Source of the DNA: a bacterium
Lineage (GTDB): Bacteria; Verrucomicrobiota; Verrucomicrobiia; Limisphaerales; RI-55
Reading direction: 5' to 3'
NCBI GenBank assembly: GCA_016124235.1
Contig: WGOC01000012.1
Span: forward strand, 61,347-125,346
Length of the DNA stretch: 64,000 nt
The notes under the pieces are model-generated. The model was not told the DNA's origin, made no database searches, and was given only the letters and a program-made list of their open reading frames with translations. Shown here one piece after another: positions 63,998 to 64,000 of the stretch (its first letter is position 1; the number at the start of each line of letters is the position of its first letter). The translations under genes and the position numbers were made by a program.

Positions 63998-64000
63998 AGC

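Overview
The window reads as a chromosomal segment of a Gram-negative member of the PVC superphylum, most likely a verrucomicrobium of the Pedosphaera/Limisphaerales type. This is inferred from gene content, since no rRNA or tRNA gene is visible. The pointers are a PVC-type membrane-bound dehydrogenase fused to HEAT repeats and a cytochrome-like domain, a WD40 Ser/Thr kinase next to an ECF sigma factor, two H-X9-DG pilin-like proteins, a delta-60/Calx-beta protein, MocA-type oxidoreductases (one with a Tat signal), and several very large exported repeat proteins. Coding density is high, both strands are used in short operons, and GTG or TTG starts are fairly common. No IS element, prophage, CRISPR array or integrase was recognised.

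Layout. 0-3 kb: the 3' end of phoU, two tandem PhoB-like regulators (the first with an incomplete DNA-binding domain), then carA on the other strand. 3-9 kb: a small Cys-rich protein, then ruvB, the WD40 kinase and the ECF sigma factor on the minus strand. 9.5-16.7 kb: an exported protein of 11 PPC-like repeats, closed by a clear terminator, then a divergent membrane pyrophosphatase and a small membrane protein. 16.7-20.1 kb: the large dehydrogenase/cytochrome protein. 20.2-22.2 kb: a receiver-PP2C-HATPase protein with its STAS partner. 22.3-26.4 kb: a tightly coupled four-gene cluster (C39-like peptidase, RLAN/ATP-grasp ligase, GCS2-type amidoligase, N-formylglutamate amidohydrolase-like protein). 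This cluster is the best candidate here for an uncharacterised pathway.

26.5-32 kb: a small lipoprotein with its terminator, dnaG with a CvpA-like gene, and a long TPR lipoprotein. 32-41 kb: DUF362 protein, nitrilase-family amidase, delta-60 protein, fructosamine-kinase-like protein, low-molecular-weight tyrosine phosphatase and an exported glucose/sorbosone dehydrogenase. 40.9-44.3 kb: ferritin, ruvC, ruvA, a DUF374 acyltransferase and two small membrane or exported proteins. 44.3-49.3 kb: DUF4159 protein, MocA oxidoreductase, rpsU with its terminator, and a sodium:solute symporter. 49.3-52.5 kb: an exported protein with five Cys-paired repeats of about 162 residues. 52.7-58.1 kb: a Dus enzyme, two pilin-like or exported small proteins, an alpha/beta hydrolase, a coiled-coil membrane protein and moaA. 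58.1-64 kb: a Tat-exported MocA-like protein lacking the EKP lysine, a type IV pilin-like protein, an orphan aromatic-rich exported protein, a LuxR-type regulator and a hybrid histidine kinase that reaches the window edge.

The genes fall into four themes: housekeeping (carA, ruvABC, dnaG, rpsU, dus, moaA), signalling (PhoU/PhoB, partner switching, kinase/sigma, hybrid kinase), a large exported or cell-surface proteome, and the amide-ligase cluster. Three of the giant exported proteins end in a similar C-terminal module, which suggests a shared surface-sorting or anchoring route.
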